DNA of 64,000 nucleotides from Alcanivorax quisquiliarum. Its GTDB lineage: Bacteria; Pseudomonadota; Gammaproteobacteria; Pseudomonadales; Alcanivoracaceae. Below the pieces are notes generated by a model. It had not been told where the DNA came from and ran no database searches. It saw nothing but the letters and a program-made list of their open reading frames with translations. This document shows, piece by piece, positions 21,123 to 28,591 of the stretch (position 1 is its first letter; every line of letters starts with the position of its first letter). Made by a program: the position numbers and the translations under genes. The DNA lies in contig NZ_JALKII010000003.1 of assembly GCF_023051175.1 (NCBI RefSeq), positions 62,001-126,000 of the forward strand, in the 5' to 3' direction.

Positions 21123-21575
21123 ATGTCCGAGATCCAGACCTGGATTGATATTCAGGCCAGCCCCGCCCGCATCTGGGCCATGCTGATCAATTTCGCTCAT
21201 TACTCCGAATGGAACCCGAGCATCGTTGCCGCAGCCGGCGTGGCCCGGCCGGGGCAGCGCCTGTCGCTGACACTGGCGAAAAAGCCCGGCCGCACACGCA
21301 CCCTCCGCGCCACCGTGCTGGAGGCGCGGGCCGGCGAAGCACTGGTCTGGCGCCATCGCAGCCTGCTGCCCGGCCTGCTTGATACCGAGCACTGCTTCAC
21401 CTTCGCACCACTGGATGACGGCGCCGTGCGTCTCAGCCACAGCGCGCATGTCAGCGGGCTGCTGGCGCCGCTGCTGCGCCGGCCCCTCGCCCGGCCAACC
21501 CGAGAGCGCCTGGAAACCATGAACAGCGCACTGCGGGAGCGCGCCGAACGCCATAATCTACCCCGGCAACCCTGA
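21123..21575 (+). CDS. SRPBCC (START/Bet v1-like) family protein
   Basis: 150 residues beginning MSEIQTWIDIQASPARIWAM, the usual opening of polyketide-cyclase/SRPBCC proteins, with FAHYSEWNPSIVAA after the first helix. Such proteins form a hydrophobic ligand pocket. The ligand cannot be inferred. It starts 24 bases after the antiporter stop and is probably cotranscribed. Confidence 0.85.
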   Translation: MSEIQTWIDIQASPARIWAMLINFAHYSEWNPSIVAAAGVARPGQRLSLTLAKKPGRTRTLRATVLEARAGEALVWRHRSLLPGLLDTEHCFTFAPLDDGAVRLSHSAHVSGLLAPLLRRPLARPTRERLETMNSALRERAERHNLPRQP

Positions 21576-21682
21576 CTGACTCGTTTTGCGCTTGCTATTC
21601 AGCCCCGGCCGATTATCGTCAGACAGGCGCCGCGAAAAATGAAACAGGCAAGCGACGCGGAAACGAGAAAGGGGGAATTACC

Positions 21683-22126
21683 GTGTACACGCCAACACGT
21701 TGCGCACTGCTGCTCATGGTGCTGCTGACGGCTGCCTGCTCTCGCCAGGCACTTTTGCCGACCACATCAGAGCACGCGGGCGCACTTGATCCGCTGGTGT
21801 TTACGGGCGTGCTGCACTGCCCTGATTGCGATGGCCTGCGCGTTCATCTGCGGCTTGATCGTGCCGAATATATCTACCAGACCCGCGAAGAGCGCCTTGG
21901 CGACGCACAAGCAACCCCACGGATTGCCACCGGGCTATGGCAGATGGTGCACGGCACCGAAGACAACCCGGACGCCATCGTTTATCAACTGGATTACGAC
22001 CGCCCGGCCGGCGCCCGCAACTTTCTGCGCCTGGATGACCAGCAACTGAAACTGCTGGACGACAACGGGCGTGAATTCTGGTCGCCTTATAATCTGATTC
22101 TGCACCGCACTCAGGAAGAGCTGTAA
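21683..22126 (+). CDS. NlpE-like lipoprotein
   Basis: 147 residues from a GTG start preceded by GGGGG (21671-21675). Signal peptide with lipobox LLTAACS, hence a lipoprotein. The mature part has the NlpE N-terminal pattern: GVLHCPDCDGLRVHLRLD with the CxxC pair, a Y-x-x-REE segment, then a beta-barrel-like run ending LDDNGREFW. NlpE in E. coli senses surface contact and envelope stress and signals to Cpx; only the N-terminal domain is present here, so a stress-sensing role is inference. Confidence 0.78.
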   Translation: MYTPTRCALLLMVLLTAACSRQALLPTTSEHAGALDPLVFTGVLHCPDCDGLRVHLRLDRAEYIYQTREERLGDAQATPRIATGLWQMVHGTEDNPDAIVYQLDYDRPAGARNFLRLDDQQLKLLDDNGREFWSPYNLILHRTQEEL

Positions 22127-22180
22127 ACCGGCACGCGATGGCTGCTGAACCGAGGCCCAAGACGACCTCGGCGCATCTTG

Positions 22181-22240
22181 CCCAGAGCCTTTCTATATCA
22201 ACCAGAGCCTTTCTATATCAACCAGAGTCTTTCTGTATCA
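22181..22240. repeat. Three 20-bp tandem repeats before the serine hydrolase
   Basis: Units at 22181-22200, 22201-22220 and 22221-22240 share ACCAGAGCCTTTCTATATCA; the first differs at its first two bases, the third has two substitutions. They end 27 bases before the ATG of the downstream gene, in its promoter/leader, and are followed by a partial copy (AATATCA). The 20-base period is not a codon multiple, so this is not a coding repeat. Confidence 0.85.
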
Positions 22241-22267
22241 ACGAATATCAAACAAGAGCGAGCCTCC

Positions 22268-23452
22268 ATGCGCCAGCGCCATATAATCCTGATCGCCCTG
22301 ACACTCCTGATTGCCGCCGCCCTGCTGTGGTGGTTTCGCCCGTGGAGTCCTTACTCGCCCAGCGTGATGGTCAATCTGTTTCACCCCGATCACCGGGTCG
22401 AAAACTTTCGCCATATGGAGCGGGTCTTTCCGTACCGCACCCTGCAAGCCGCCGACACGCCGTATCAGTTTCCGCGCCAGCCCGGCACGCTGCCGCAGCA
22501 TTTCACTTACGACGGCCGCACCGTCGAGGTCAGCGAATTTATGCGCCGCACGGAAACCACCGGCTTGCTAGTGTTGCGTGATGGCGCCATCCGTGTCGAA
22601 GAATATTTTCTTGGCGCGAACGAACATGACCGCTTCACCTCCTGGTCGATGGCAAAAACGGTGGTGGCAACACTGATCGCCATTGCCCATAAAGACGGCC
22701 ATATTCCGTCCTTGCAAGCGCCCGTCAGCGAATACGTTCCAGAGCTGGCCGGCCGCGCCTGGGGCGATGTCACGATCCACAACCTGCTATTGATGGCCAG
22801 CGGCATCGCCTTCGACGAGCTGTACGACGTCGCGTTTTCCGATATAAAAATGCTGTTCTATCGCGTCTTCCTGCTCGGCAATTCGGTGCACGGCACGATC
22901 GCCGATCTGCCCGCCGGCACCGCGCAAGGGGAGCGCCTGCACTACATCAGCCCCAACACCCAGATTCTCGGCTGGGTACTGGAAAACGCCGTCGGCCGGC
23001 CCGTCTCCGAGTATGCACAAAGCGCCTTGTGGCAACCGCTGGGCATGGAGAAAGATGCCATCTGGAGCCTGGATCAGAGCGGCACCGAGCTGGCATTCTG
23101 TTGCCTCAATGCCACGCTGCGTGACTACGCCAAACTGGGCCTGCTGTACTTGCAGCAAGGCCAGTGGCAGGGCCAGCAAGTGCTGCCCGAAAACTGGGTA
23201 CGTGAGGCGACGCAGCGCAACGAACCCTGGCTCGCCGCCGGCAACGGCTACTCCGAGCGCGGCTATGGCTACCACCTGTGGATACCGGCCGAGGCCGATC
23301 AGGAATATTTCTTCAATGGCGTCTGGGGGCAGAGCATCTGGGTGTCCGAAAAAGAGCGCGTGGTGGTCGTGAAGACCAGCGTCGATCCCGAGTTCCGCCC
23401 GCACACCGCCGAAATGATCGCCTTCATGCGCGCCGTCAGCGCCTGGCAATAG
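22268..23452 (+). CDS. Serine hydrolase, beta-lactamase fold (NylB-like)
   Basis: 394 residues with an N-terminal membrane anchor or uncleaved signal (IILIALTLLIAAALLWWF) and a penicillin-binding/beta-lactamase fold. Catalytic SxxK is in FTSWSMAKTVVATLIA, the YxN motif is YISPN, and a late GQSIWV segment occupies the KTG position. The SMAK context and overall pattern resemble 6-aminohexanoate-oligomer hydrolases (NylB) and family VIII esterases more than true beta-lactamases. The start at 22268 follows GAGCG; the frame is open upstream through the tandem repeats, which would not give a signal peptide. Substrate unknown. Confidence 0.85.
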   Translation: MRQRHIILIALTLLIAAALLWWFRPWSPYSPSVMVNLFHPDHRVENFRHMERVFPYRTLQAADTPYQFPRQPGTLPQHFTYDGRTVEVSEFMRRTETTGLLVLRDGAIRVEEYFLGANEHDRFTSWSMAKTVVATLIAIAHKDGHIPSLQAPVSEYVPELAGRAWGDVTIHNLLLMASGIAFDELYDVAFSDIKMLFYRVFLLGNSVHGTIADLPAGTAQGERLHYISPNTQILGWVLENAVGRPVSEYAQSALWQPLGMEKDAIWSLDQSGTELAFCCLNATLRDYAKLGLLYLQQGQWQGQQVLPENWVREATQRNEPWLAAGNGYSERGYGYHLWIPAEADQEYFFNGVWGQSIWVSEKERVVVVKTSVDPEFRPHTAEMIAFMRAVSAWQ

Positions 23453-23492
23453 GCGCCCTGCCCGGCCACGCCGGCAGGACGCCTCGGCCCTG

Positions 23493-24105
23493 TTATTGCA
23501 AGAACACACGGGAGGCGCGTGGCCGGGCAAACACGGTTTGCCCGGCTGCAATACGGCCGGCCAGCGGCAAGGTGCGCTGCACCTCCACGTGAATCAGATC
23601 GCTGCCCATCGGATGACGCAGCTCCACCCGCAACACCGGCCCGGCAATACTCACCGCCTCCACCAGCGCCGGGATAGCCGCCTCGGTGCCCGATTCGTCA
23701 GACAGCTCTATCTCGTGAGGGCGCACATATGCCACGCCATTGGCATTGCGCACCGCCTCATGTTCCGGCGCCGGCAGCTGCACATCACCGATATGCGCCA
23801 CACCGCGATCCACCCTGCCGTGAAACAGATTGACCTGACGTACACGAATGGATTGGCCGGATGATCGTAGACCTCACGGGGCGAACCCTGCTGCTTTACC
23901 TTGTTGTGGCCGTTCATGGTTACCCGTTCAGATACCTTCCCGATCCTGCGGCACAAACACGCGAGTAGCGTCAGCTTCTCGGTAAACCACCGGCCCATGG
24001 CTTGGTACCCGGCGCGCTACACGGCTCGTCCCACAACAGCCCTTTGGCTCCCACCGCCAGCATCTGATGCTGTAAGCACAACCTGGAGCCGGCGCCCTGT
24101 CTCTT
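23493..24105 (-). pseudogene. cysA: Decayed cysA: sulfate/thiosulfate ABC transporter ATPase, 5' part missing and frameshifted
   Basis: Read on the minus strand, pieces of CysA follow in order but in different frames: LAVGAKGLLWDEP (Walker B region), RVFVPQDREG (matching the VFVTHDQEEA H-loop), QQGSPREVYDHPANPFVY, then after another frame change VNLFHGRVDRGVAHIGDVQL and the C-terminal regulatory domain (VAYVRPHEIELSDESG) to a stop at 23493. The nucleotide-binding half up to the signature motif is lost, and stops and at least two frameshifts interrupt the rest. No cysT, cysW or sbp genes lie nearby. This is a relic of a sulfate uptake operon. The upstream limit near 24105 is approximate. Confidence 0.85.
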
Positions 24106-24111
24106 AGAAAT

Positions 24112-24117
24112 TATAAT
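24112..24117 (+). promoter_or_regulatory. Possible -10 box for the porin gene
   Basis: A perfect TATAAT in an AT-rich patch 185 bases before the porin ATG, in the spacer after the cysA relic. The -35 side is weak. Confidence 0.3.
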
Positions 24118-24302
24118 TCGCTGGTATGTGCATACTTTTCACGCCTTATTCTTCCAGCGCATAAGCAAAGCCGCTTTCATGCTTTCATTTTTCTTTCACC
24201 TGATCGTAACCTGTGCGTCACTGGCCTTGATGCCCCCTTCAGGGAATGAACGCCGGCTCAAAACAGACAACAGACAGAATTCACCCAGGGAGATTACCTA
24301 TA

Positions 24303-25331
24303 ATGAGCATCACACTGCGTGGCACGCTGCCGCTGGTCTTTGCCGCCGCCACTTTTCCAGGCTTTGCCCAGGCTCAGGCGCCTCAGTTTTACGGCGCACT
24401 GCATGTGTCTATCGACCAGATCGACAGCGACATCGATGGCAACTCATCGCAGCTGAATACCTCCAGCAACGCCTCGCTGCTCGGGGTGCGCAGCACTCAC
24501 CGGATCGGCGACCACTTGTCTCTGCTGTGGCAAGTGGAGAGCACTATTGATCTGGTGAATGCCGGCAGCATCGACGTTGATCGGGACAGTTTTGTCGGCC
24601 TCACTGGCGACTGGGGGCTGTTTCGCGTCGGGCAATTCGACACCCCAATGAAAGTGCTGCGCAACCGCATTGACCTGTTCGGCAACCAGGCCGGTGACGC
24701 CCGCAACATCGTCGGCGTCGATGGCCTCGACCGCCGTTTCAAGAACGGCATCCACTACCGCACACCGGTTTTTTACGGCGTCACCGCCAACCTGCATTAC
24801 TCCACCAATACCGGCGACAATGCCACACAAAGCTCCGACACCCAGGCGCTCAGCTCATCGCTGGAATACCGCAACGGCAACTTCTGGGCAGCGCTGGCCT
24901 ATGATGATGACAGCACCAATGATTTCAAATCCTATCGTCTGGCCGGGCTGTACAACCTTGGTGACTTCCGCATTACCGCGCTTTACCAGGAAACCGATAA
25001 GCCCGGCTCGGCCGCCTCGGCAGACACCACCGCCTACGGTATCGGCCTGCGCTACAAGCTGAACGACAAAGTCGCATTGAAGACGCAGTATTATCGTTAC
25101 GAGCTGGACGATACCGACGACAGCAACGCCGAACTGGCCGCCGTCGGGGTGGACTATCAATACGCACCAGCGCTGCTGTTCTATGCCAATTACGCCTTCC
25201 TGGAGAACGACAACACCTATCGCACCGCCTATAACGTCGCCCGGACCGCGTCCACCACCACCAACGCCACCATCGCTGACGGGGATGAAAAACCTGCGGC
25301 GCTCTCGGTGGGCGCTATTTACCGGTTCTGA
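24303..25331 (+). CDS. Outer-membrane porin (Gram-negative porin, Porin_4 type)
   Basis: 342 residues. Start at 24303 after an AGGGAGA ribosome-binding site; signal peptide ending at about AQAQA, then the typical first strand FYGALHVSIDQID. Alternating beta strands, the loop-3-like segment FDTPMKVLRNRIDLFGNQAG, and a terminal aromatic residue (GAIYRF) that serves as the outer-membrane insertion signal. A 16-stranded trimeric porin for small anions or general solutes is likely. A strong hairpin follows. It stands alone between the cysA relic and cysE. Confidence 0.9.
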   Translation: MSITLRGTLPLVFAAATFPGFAQAQAPQFYGALHVSIDQIDSDIDGNSSQLNTSSNASLLGVRSTHRIGDHLSLLWQVESTIDLVNAGSIDVDRDSFVGLTGDWGLFRVGQFDTPMKVLRNRIDLFGNQAGDARNIVGVDGLDRRFKNGIHYRTPVFYGVTANLHYSTNTGDNATQSSDTQALSSSLEYRNGNFWAALAYDDDSTNDFKSYRLAGLYNLGDFRITALYQETDKPGSAASADTTAYGIGLRYKLNDKVALKTQYYRYELDDTDDSNAELAAVGVDYQYAPALLFYANYAFLENDNTYRTAYNVARTASTTTNATIADGDEKPAALSVGAIYRF

Positions 25332-25337
25332 TCTTTA

Positions 25338-25362
25338 CCCCGGCGGCCTGCTGCCGCCGGGG
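25338..25362 (+). terminator. Terminator hairpin of the porin gene
   Basis: Perfect 10-bp stem CCCCGGCGGC (25338-25347) and GCCGCCGGGG (25353-25362), loop CTGCT, seven bases after the porin stop, followed by pyrimidine-rich GCTTCTCCCTCTC. Confidence 0.7.
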
Positions 25363-25404
25363 GCTTCTCCCTCTCGGCTGGCGCGGCACTCTTGCCAGGC
25401 TTTC

Positions 25405-25495
25405 ACGGCGCTCTCGCCACGCTCTCGCAACACTCGCACGGCAATCTCACAGCACTTCACACCACTTTCGCGGCACTCGCTCTGCACTCGTCGCC
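25405..25495. repeat. Degenerate ~11-bp tandem repeat (RCACTC core) upstream of cysE
   Basis: Units of 10-13 bases with a core close to GCACTC or GCTCTC follow one another, for example CACGGCGCTCTC, GCCACGCTCTC, GGCAATCTCAC, AGCACTTCAC, ACCACTTTCGC, GGCACTCGCTC. It fills the first half of the 343-bp porin-cysE spacer. No convincing gene is seen in that spacer. Confidence 0.5.
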
Positions 25496-25674
25496 CCCGC
25501 CGCGCCCTTCACAACCCATTCGCACCGGCAGCGCCACTCTGTTTGCCGACCTCCGCAGTGGTATCCTTGCCCGATCCGTACCTGAACACTGGCGAGCCAG
25601 GCCCGAATATGCGTATCGTGCTCTGAACCGAGCCAGCGCTCACTGATCACCCGTTGCAAAAGGGAGTAACACCA

Positions 25675-26631
25675 ATGACGTCTGCCGTGGATTCCAGCGC
25701 CGGCGATGCCGAATCCAGCCTGCCATGGGAGCTGGATGATATCGTCACCGGCTTGCGCCAGGCTCGCCACCAATGGCGGCTGTCCCAGGGCCGCGCCCAG
25801 GAAGCCGGTTTGCGAGAGCTGCCATCGCCGGATGCCTTGCGTGCCATCATGACGCAATTGTGCGGCGCGCTGTTCCCCATGCGCCTTGGCCCGCACGACC
25901 TGCGTGAAGCCTACGAAGATTTTTATATCGGCCATACCCTGAGCAGCGCACTGACCGCACTGCGCGCTCAGGCATCGCTGGAAATACGCTATCTGGCGCG
26001 GCTACAAGGCCAGCGCATCGGGCGGGAAGAAGCCAATCAGCAGGCTACCCGGCTGGTGCAACAGTTTGCCGTGCAGCTGCCCCGCCTGCGTGAAATTCTG
26101 GATACCGATGTGCTCGCCGCCTACCAGGGCGACCCTGCCGCCCGCAGTGTCGATGAGGTATTGCTGTGCTACCCTGGCGTGTTGGCCATCATTCACCACC
26201 GCATCGCGCACGCGCTGTACTCGCTGGATGTGCCAATCCTCGCCCGCATGATCTCGGAAGACGCCCACTCTGCCACCGGCATCGATATCCATCCCGGTGC
26301 GCAGATCGGCAGCGGCTTCTTTATCGACCATGGCACCGGCGTGGTGATCGGCGAAACCTGTGTGATCGGCGAGCATGTGCGCCTGTATCAGGCGGTAACG
26401 CTGGGTGCCGTGCGTTTCCCGGCGGATGAAAACGGCCAGCTCAAGAAAGGCCAGCCGCGCCACCCGGTCGTCGAGGACGATGTGGTGATATACGCCGGCG
26501 CCACGCTACTGGGCCGTATCACCATCGGCAAAGGCTCCACCATCGGCGGCAATGTCTGGCTCACGCAAAGCGTGCCGCCCAATTCCCAGGTCACCCAGGC
26601 GGGGCTGCGCAACGCATCCGCTCCGGTCTGA
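25675..26631 (+). CDS. cysE: Serine O-acetyltransferase (EpsC type)
   Basis: Acetylates L-serine with acetyl-CoA to O-acetylserine, the first step of cysteine synthesis. 318 residues, the length of the EpsC-type long SATs rather than the ~270-residue enterobacterial CysE. The ATG at 25675 follows GGGAG. Helical N-terminal domain, then the left-handed beta-helix with hexapeptide repeats: GIDIHPGAQIGSGFFIDHGT, GVVIGETCVIGEHVRLYQ with the catalytic His region, and GATLLGRITIGKGSTIGGN. It lies 1.6 kb from the cysA relic, a hint that this was once a sulfur-assimilation locus. Confidence 0.93.
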   Translation: MTSAVDSSAGDAESSLPWELDDIVTGLRQARHQWRLSQGRAQEAGLRELPSPDALRAIMTQLCGALFPMRLGPHDLREAYEDFYIGHTLSSALTALRAQASLEIRYLARLQGQRIGREEANQQATRLVQQFAVQLPRLREILDTDVLAAYQGDPAARSVDEVLLCYPGVLAIIHHRIAHALYSLDVPILARMISEDAHSATGIDIHPGAQIGSGFFIDHGTGVVIGETCVIGEHVRLYQAVTLGAVRFPADENGQLKKGQPRHPVVEDDVVIYAGATLLGRITIGKGSTIGGNVWLTQSVPPNSQVTQAGLRNASAPV

Positions 26632-26638
26632 TCTGCGC

Positions 26639-26671
26639 GATTCATCGGCGGCCTTGTGCCGCCGATGAATC
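26639..26671 (+). terminator. Rho-independent terminator of cysE
   Basis: Perfect 14-bp stem GATTCATCGGCGGC (26639-26652) and GCCGCCGATGAATC (26658-26671), loop of five bases, seven bases after the cysE stop. An eight-T run follows about 20 bases later. Confidence 0.8.
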
Positions 26672-26741
26672 GTTACTTGTTTCAGGCGGTATTTTTTTTC
26701 ACTGCCTGCTTTACGCGATGTTTGTTCGAGGCGGTGCTCTC

Positions 26742-26783
26742 TATTTTCCCTATTTCCCTATTTCCCTATTTCCCTATTTCCCC
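26742..26783. repeat. Microsatellite, five copies of an 8-bp unit TATTTCCC
   Basis: Units TATTTTCCC, TATTTCCC (three exact copies) and TATTTCCCC follow one another without gaps. A tract of this kind is prone to slipped-strand length change. Confidence 0.9.
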
Positions 26784-26880
26784 GTTCTCCTGCTGCGCGC
26801 TATCACGCCCTGTAACCCGACCCGGCGCCCTCGTTACTCCACGCCCTCTTTGTCCAGTAGTCTCTTTACCCAACGCTTTC

Positions 26881-26971
26881 TTTCCTGGCACTCTCTTTCC
26901 TGGCACTCTCTTTCCTGGCACTCTCTTTCCTGGCGCTCACGTTTCCGGCAATCTCTTTTCCGACACCGTCT
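26881..26971. repeat. 15-bp tandem array, consensus TTTCCTGGCACTCTC
   Basis: Three identical units (26881-26895, 26896-26910, 26911-26925) are followed by three increasingly diverged ones up to 26971. Fainter copies can be traced upstream to about 26836. As 15 is a multiple of three, all frames appear as five-residue peptide repeats (for example LFPGT), which explains a spurious open frame here. Confidence 0.9.
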
Positions 26972-27011
26972 TTCCCCAATACTTTTTAGCCAATCCCCCC
27001 TTGCAGGACAC

Positions 27012-27063
27012 CCCATTGGTGCTTTCGCGAACATCGGAAATGGCGCCACGAAAGCGGCTATGA
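27012..27063. repeat. Left copy of a ~50-bp imperfect direct repeat
   Basis: This stretch aligns with 27393-27442 over about 50 bases at roughly 70% identity by eye. Shared landmarks are CATTGG, ATCGGAAAT, CACG-GAAA and CTATGA. The two copies bracket the inverted CCCCTCTCCC-type elements. Confidence 0.5.
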
Positions 27064-27074
27064 AGTATTTTTTC

Positions 27075-27116
27075 GCCCCTCTCCCCTTGTGGGAGAGGGG
27101 TTGGGGAGAGGGGGAG
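27075..27116. repeat. CCCCTCTCCC-type palindromic element, left copy
   Basis: GCCCCTCTCCCC, a TTGT loop, GGGAGAGGGG, then GTTGGGGAGAGGGGGA. This class of pyrimidine/purine palindrome is common in spacers of many proteobacteria and could act as a transcription-termination or REP-like element. A partly matching element lies at 27268 in opposite orientation. Confidence 0.65.
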
Positions 27117-27267
27117 ATTACGGCAGGAAATATATACTCGGCACTTTACTCGGAAAGAAACTGGCTAGCTCTCGGCATTTTTTTGGCTGTGTAATTTTTA
27201 TAGAAATTCATACTGAAGATAAATGAAAGTAGTGCAACACTTATCCGATATCGTAACAGCTGCATGT

Positions 27268-27362
27268 TCGTCGCCCTCTCTCCCCCAACCCCTTATTCGC
27301 TTCGCTCACCCTTCGGGCCAGCCTGCGGCTATTCTGCGCTTCGCTTATTCCACACGGGGAGA
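27268..27362. repeat. CCCCTCTCCC-type element, right copy in opposite orientation, interrupted
   Basis: GCCCTCTCTCCCCCAACCCC on the plus strand is close to the reverse complement of the tail of the left copy. The complementary arm CGGGGAGAGAAG comes about 50 bases later, after a GC-rich segment with two TTCGC(T)TCGC-like motifs. Together with the left copy it forms an inverted pair around an AT-rich core of about 150 bp. Confidence 0.55.
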
Positions 27363-27392
27363 GAAGAGAAAAAAAGATCGTATTTTTGAAAA

Positions 27393-27442
27393 CACATTGG
27401 CGTTTTCTCGGATATCGGAAATAGTTTCACGGAAACCTATGA
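27393..27442. repeat. Right copy of the ~50-bp imperfect direct repeat
   Basis: Partner of 27012-27063; see that entry. It lies 30 bases beyond the right CCCCTCTCCC-type element. Confidence 0.5.
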
Positions 27443-27533
27443 CAAACCTTTTCTCCTGTGCTCTTTTTGCGAAACGTTATCGCCATGCGGAACTCTTGTC
27501 ACGCAGCGCTGGCCTGATACGGCGCTTGCGATA

Positions 27534-27539
27534 TATAAT
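27534..27539 (+). promoter_or_regulatory. TATAAT box directly before the 16-bp array
   Basis: A perfect TATAAT ends six bases before the first unit of the array at 27545. Transcription from it would begin at the array itself. No fitting -35 hexamer was found. Confidence 0.3.
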
Positions 27540-27544
27540 TCCCT

Positions 27545-27720
27545 CCTCACAAGAAGCACTCCTCACACGACTCTTTCCTTGCACAGCGCTTTCCTTATAC
27601 AGCACTTTTCTTACACAGCACTTTTCTTACACAGCACCTTCCTTACACAGCACCTTCCTTACACAGCACCTTCCTTACACGGCACTTTCCTCACACAACA
27701 CCGTCCTTACACGGCACCCA
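27545..27720. repeat. Eleven 16-bp tandem units, consensus CCTTACACAGCACTTT
   Basis: Eleven units in strict 16-base register with no insertion or deletion. The central ones (27609-27672) are almost identical, while the outer ones (for example CCTCACAAGAAGCACT at 27545 and CCTCACACAACACCGT at 27689) are diverged. The plus strand is pyrimidine-rich. No spacers separate the units, so it is not CRISPR. Confidence 0.9.
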
Positions 27721-27870
27721 ACCGGCACGCTGCCCGCCGCTAAAAAGCATAAGCAAATCAGAATTCATTCTTTTACGGCTCGGGTAATGATCGGCATCCT
27801 GACATCACCGGCACCGGAGATCGCCGCGCCGCCGTGAGCGTTACGCGCCGTTTATTGCGCGCCAGTGCCT

Positions 27871-27961
27871 GCACTATCGCACCTGAACAGCACTTGAGAA
27901 GCACTTGATATAGCACACGAGTCGCACCTGATTAGCCGCCGAATAGCCAAATAGCCAAATA
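27871..27961. repeat. 11-bp tandem array (GCACTTGANNA) running into the start region of the RBBP9-like gene
   Basis: Units: GCACTATC, GCACCTGAACA, GCACTTGAGAA, GCACTTGATATA, GCACACGAGTC, GCACCTGATTA, GCCGCCGAATA, then two 8-base units GCCAAATA. The array ends five bases before the ribosome-binding site of the gene at 27980. The 11-base period keeps the GCAC motif on nearly one face of the helix. Confidence 0.8.
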
Positions 27962-27979
27962 TTATAAAGGAGCGCCGTA

Positions 27980-28591
27980 ATGTTGATGCCCGAGGAATCC
28001 CCCACGTTGCTGCTGGTGCCCGGCTGGCATGGTTCCGGCCCGGAGCATTGGCAGCAATACTGGTGGCACCAGGCGCCCGGTAGTGTGCTGCTGGAGCAGG
28101 ACGACTGGGCCACACCGGCGCCCCAGGATTGGGTGGCCCGTCTGCACCATGCCATCCGCACCGCACCCGGCCCACTGGTGTTGGTGGCCCATAGCCTGGG
28201 CTGCATTACCGTAGCCCATTGGGCGCAGCATTACAGCGACGATAAAGTGCTTGGCGCGCTGCTGGTGGCGCCCGCCGATGTGGAGCGCCCGGATGCGCCT
28301 GCCGCGTTGCGCCCGTTTGCGCCGATCCCCCTGGATGCCCTGCCGTTTCCGGCATTGCTGGTGGGCTCGGAAAATGATCGCGCCGCCTCCCTGCCCCGCG
28401 CCCGGTTTCTGGCCCGCGCCTGGCAAGCAGATTTCATCAATGCGGGGCGCGCCGGCCATATCAACGTAGCCTCGGGGCATCACCAGTGGGAGCAAGGTCG
28501 CATTCTGCTGGGCGATTGGCTTGCACGAGCCTGCCCGGCGCTGCGCCTGCCTGTACACCGGCCCGGTCTGCTACATGCAAGCACAGGGTGA
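27980..28591 (+). CDS. RBBP9/YdeN-family alpha/beta serine hydrolase
   Basis: 203 residues. Start ATG at 27980, eight bases after AGGAG; a second ATG lies two codons later. The N terminus LLLVPGWHGSGPEHWQQYWW is the hallmark of the RBBP9/YdeN family. The nucleophile is in VAHSLGCIT, the acid candidate in GSENDRAA, and the histidine in AGHINVASGH. Bacterial relatives are small cytoplasmic esterases of unknown substrate. Its leader is the 11-bp tandem array, an unusual setting. Confidence 0.88.
   Translation: MLMPEESPTLLLVPGWHGSGPEHWQQYWWHQAPGSVLLEQDDWATPAPQDWVARLHHAIRTAPGPLVLVAHSLGCITVAHWAQHYSDDKVLGALLVAPADVERPDAPAALRPFAPIPLDALPFPALLVGSENDRAASLPRARFLARAWQADFINAGRAGHINVASGHHQWEQGRILLGDWLARACPALRLPVHRPGLLHASTG

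Larger units (their letters stand above)
26672..27979. other. 1.3-kb gene-free, repeat-rich, lower-GC spacer
   Basis: No credible gene on either strand. The longest frames here (26656-27063 and 27223-27837) merely translate short tandem repeats and have no recognisable domain. The spacer contains, in order: an 8-bp microsatellite, a 15-bp array, a ~50-bp imperfect direct repeat pair, a pair of CCCCTCTCCC-type elements in opposite orientation, an AT-rich 150-bp core, a 16-bp array and an 11-bp array (all entered separately). Composition is clearly lower in GC than the flanking genes. Confidence 0.75.

Noticed and set aside
22178-22267. Longer N terminus for the serine hydrolase through the 20-bp repeats
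   Set aside because: It would put the repeats in the protein and bury the signal/anchor helix; the ATG at 22268 has a better context.
22268-23452. Reading this as an antibiotic-resistance class C beta-lactamase
   Set aside because: The SMAK context, membrane anchor and late motifs fit NylB/family VIII esterases better; no evidence for a secreted AmpC.
26656-27063. Open frame with five-residue repeats (LFPGT)n
   Set aside because: Repeats are the by-product of a 15-bp DNA array, equally regular in the other frames; no start signal or conserved domain.
27545-27720. CRISPR array
   Set aside because: Units abut directly with no unique spacers, and no cas genes are in the window.
27223-27837. 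Open frame of about 200 codons across the 16-bp array
   Set aside because: The translation is only the repeat and flanking spacer; the 16-base period shifts frame each unit, and no domain is visible.
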